This document shows, piece after piece, positions 62,495-64,000 of a stretch of DNA of 64,000 bases. Each line of letters opens with the position of its first letter. Within the stretch, counting starts at the first letter, position 1. The notes below the pieces were generated by a model. The model worked only from the letters and a program-made list of their open reading frames with translations, was not told the DNA's origin and searched no databases. Made by a program: the position numbers and the translations under genes. Origin of the DNA: Planctomycetota bacterium (lineage in GTDB: Bacteria; Planctomycetota; Planctomycetia; Pirellulales; PALSA-1355); assembly GCA_003389325.1 (NCBI GenBank), contig QQVE01000044.1, positions 62,001 to 126,000 of the forward strand, given 5' to 3'.

Positions 62495-63388
62495 CTACTC
62501 GAGCTCCACGGTGCCGAACACGGCCATGTGATCGGAGATCGTCTCGCCGGCCGGGTCGACGATGGTCGAGGCGGCTTGGACGTCGCCAAAGGTTAGCAGG
62601 TAGTCGATCCGCTTGTCGGGCTGCTTCTCGTTGCGGGTCGTGGTGGTCAGCGGACCGAGTTCCTTCTCGTAGCTGTCGCGGGCATCGGTGAGGCAGGAAA
62701 AGATGGCGCCGTAGGCCTCCGGCTCGTTGGAGCGAATGTTGAAATCACCGGCCATCACGGCGATCGCCTCGGGGTCGCCGTCGACGAATTCGCGAATGAA
62801 CGCATCGCACTCGCGGAGTTGATGCGGCTTGACCGACGGATCGCGCTTGCCGCCGGCCTGCAAGTGCGTGTTGAACACGGCGACCTGCTTGCCCCCGACC
62901 GTGAGCTTGACGCCGACGATGCCCTTTCGGGCTTGCTTGTCGATGCCGATACCCCGGGTGAATTCTTTGAAGGCGTAATCGTCGAGCGGATACTTGCTGA
63001 ACAACATCAAGCCGGACGCCAGAATCTCCGTCGTTCCATCGCCGATGGCCGGCGGATGCTTGACGTGAGGATACTCACCGGCCATCTCCTTGATCAGCCG
63101 ATCGCGCGCCGGGAGCGACCAGATCTCCTGTAGCAACACGACGTCGGGATCGCCGTCGAACTCCATCAACGCCTTGGCCAATAGCGCCGCCCGCTGCTCC
63201 TCGTCGGCGATGATGTGTTTCTTTTTCTCCCGCACGTTTGCCGGATACTGCTCGACAACCGCCGCCGGGAAGATACCGACGTTGTTGGAGAGCAGTTTGA
63301 GCGACTTGCCGGCCTCGACGCTCGGCGGTTCACCTCCGGCGGCGTGCGTCGAGACCAGTAGAAGGGCACCGGCTATGAACCATCGCAT
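62495..63388 (-). CDS. Secreted endonuclease/exonuclease/phosphatase-family (neutral sphingomyelinase-like) protein
   Basis: 297 residues. Signal sequence (RWFIAGALLLVSTHAAGG) precedes the DNase I-like fold: KLLSNNVGIFP, VVLLQEIW (metal-binding Glu), VAVFNTHLQAGG (His), MAGDFNI (Asp-Asn) and SDHMAVFG (Asp-His dyad). This set matches bacterial sphingomyelinase-like phosphodiesterases more than nucleases. ADEEQRAALLAKALMEF is the typical early helix. The start is ATG 63388. It is convergent with the DUF1559 gene. Confidence 0.88.
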   Translation of the reverse strand: MRWFIAGALLLVSTHAAGGEPPSVEAGKSLKLLSNNVGIFPAAVVEQYPANVREKKKHIIADEEQRAALLAKALMEFDGDPDVVLLQEIWSLPARDRLIKEMAGEYPHVKHPPAIGDGTTEILASGLMLFSKYPLDDYAFKEFTRGIGIDKQARKGIVGVKLTVGGKQVAVFNTHLQAGGKRDPSVKPHQLRECDAFIREFVDGDPEAIAVMAGDFNIRSNEPEAYGAIFSCLTDARDSYEKELGPLTTTTRNEKQPDKRIDYLLTFGDVQAASTIVDPAGETISDHMAVFGTVELE

Positions 63389-63446
63389 TGCGACACTCCT
63401 GGAGGAAATCGTCGAACTCGCCGGCTACAAGTATAACTAGCAGAAG

Positions 63447-63806
63447 TCACCGGGGCGTCGAGATCTCGTGGCCATTGACACGCAATGAAGCCGACCCAAA
63501 ACGGGCATCGATCTGCACGTCCGTCACCGTCGCGTCAAGCGAACCGACAGGAGCACCATCCATCGAAATCGTAGTCGGCGAAAACGTGAACACGTGCCCT
63601 CCAGCCTCGATCTCGGTGATGCCAGCGCGCTCGGAGCAAGTAAAGGGGCCCTTGATCCTGGCCGTGGCGCCGCCCGGCAGCGATGCCGTGCCCGAGATGC
63701 TTGCTCGTGCCGATGCGAGCAGACCTATTGCGAGAACGATGCCTACCAGCGCTAGGCCGACGGCCACGGCGGTGAAGATTGCGGGGCGTTTCGTCGCGCT
63801 GTCCAT
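63447..63806 (-). CDS. Small membrane-anchored protein of unknown function
   Basis: 119 residues. One hydrophobic helix (IFTAVAVGLALVGIVLAIGLLA) near the N-terminus anchors a small beta-rich domain of about 75 residues (ASISGTASLPGGATARIKGP to VNGHEIST). No family was recognised. GGAGGG (near 63814 on the minus strand) is upstream of ATG 63806. It lies between the phosphodiesterase and a YdeI-like gene on the same strand. Confidence 0.6.
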   Translation of the reverse strand: MDSATKRPAIFTAVAVGLALVGIVLAIGLLASARASISGTASLPGGATARIKGPFTCSERAGITEIEAGGHVFTFSPTTISMDGAPVGSLDATVTDVQIDARFGSASLRVNGHEISTPR

Positions 63807-63869
63807 GAGAACCCTCCTTAAAGCCGCAACGAAGCGATCGCGACCAAGTGCGAGTCGGTTGCTCCGGGC

Positions 63870-64000
63870 CTAGCGGTCGTTCAGGCCTTTGCCGGCGAGA
63901 ATCTTGGGGACGCATTTCTCGATCCGCGCGGTGCGCGTCTGCGACTGCTTTGCGCCGGTGAAGTGAAGGACGTAGGCCCGTCGCCGCCCGGGCGTGCTTC
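63870..64000 (-). CDS. YdeI-like (YjbR/OmpD-associated family) protein, 5' part beyond the window
   Basis: Only the last 43 codons are in the window. They read [20 protein letters not shown] then [18 protein letters not shown] and a stop. The [14 protein letters not shown] and GKGLND pattern is typical of the C-terminus of YdeI-type proteins (DUF1801/OmpD-associated superfamily), some of which are linked to bacteriocin or antimicrobial peptide resistance. The identity is inferred from the short tail only. Confidence 0.65.
   Translation of the reverse strand, partial: STPGRRRAYVLHFTGAKQSQTRTARIEKCVPKILAGKGLNDR

Overview
The window is high-GC bacterial chromosome, almost certainly from a planctomycete of the Pirellulales type (inference). 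The evidence is the gene families seen together: two formylglycine-type sulfatases, DUF1080, a DUF1559 pseudopilin, a planctomycete-type cytochrome c (PSCyt1) protein, TIGR03067-like lipoproteins, LEPR-XLL-type N-termini, a neutral ceramidase-like protein and PQQ beta-propellers. Several families of intergenic inverted repeats also recur. I saw no transposase, phage gene, tRNA, rRNA or CRISPR array.

Layout. 0-12 kb: a sugar isomerase gene broken by an amber codon, a ParD/ParE-type toxin-antitoxin pair, a lipoprotein, a methyltransferase, oligoendopeptidase F, a Gfo/Idh/MocA oxidoreductase divergent from an intact sugar isomerase, a DUF1570-like protein, a creatininase-family protein and an MFS transporter. 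12-17.3 kb: a DUF1080 protein overlapping a large multidomain GH5 cellulase, then a duplicated ~160 bp repeat and a sulfatase. 17.3-29.9 kb: a two-gene amino acid ABC transporter with a fused binding protein and permease, a PQQ propeller protein, a GlsB-type membrane protein, a vWA protein, IlvD, an M48 protease with a zinc-ligand-less paralogue next to it, an M50 protease and a ceramidase-like protein. 29.9-36.3 kb: a penicillin acylase, a sugar ABC transporter without an ATPase, a 29-codon ribosomal mS38/COX24-like gene and csrA. 36.7-49.6 kb: a beta-lactamase/sugar-dehydrogenase fusion, rlmN overlapping a modAB fusion and modC, a PSCyt1 protein, a TIGR03067-like lipoprotein, an MFS transporter, a thioesterase and a HerA-like ATPase.

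49.8-55.2 kb is the most coherent unit: a PQQ dehydrogenase, a c-type cytochrome, a haem-binding streptogramin-lyase-like propeller and a cupredoxin. All are exported and on the same strand, so this looks like a periplasmic oxidation module with its own electron relay. 55.3-64 kb: a sulfatase behind a second antitoxin with a truncated toxin, an ion channel, a MoaD/ThiS-BNR propeller pair, a VOC protein, a second GH5-like cellulase, a DUF1559 pseudopilin, a DNase I-like phosphodiesterase, a small membrane protein and the end of a YdeI-like gene.

Overall the genes suit an aerobic heterotroph that degrades sulfated or complex polysaccharides. Secreted cellulases and sulfatases release sugars, ABC and MFS transporters take them up, and Gfo/Idh, isomerase and DUF1080 proteins would process oxidised sugars. 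Functions are inferred from motifs only; no database search was possible.
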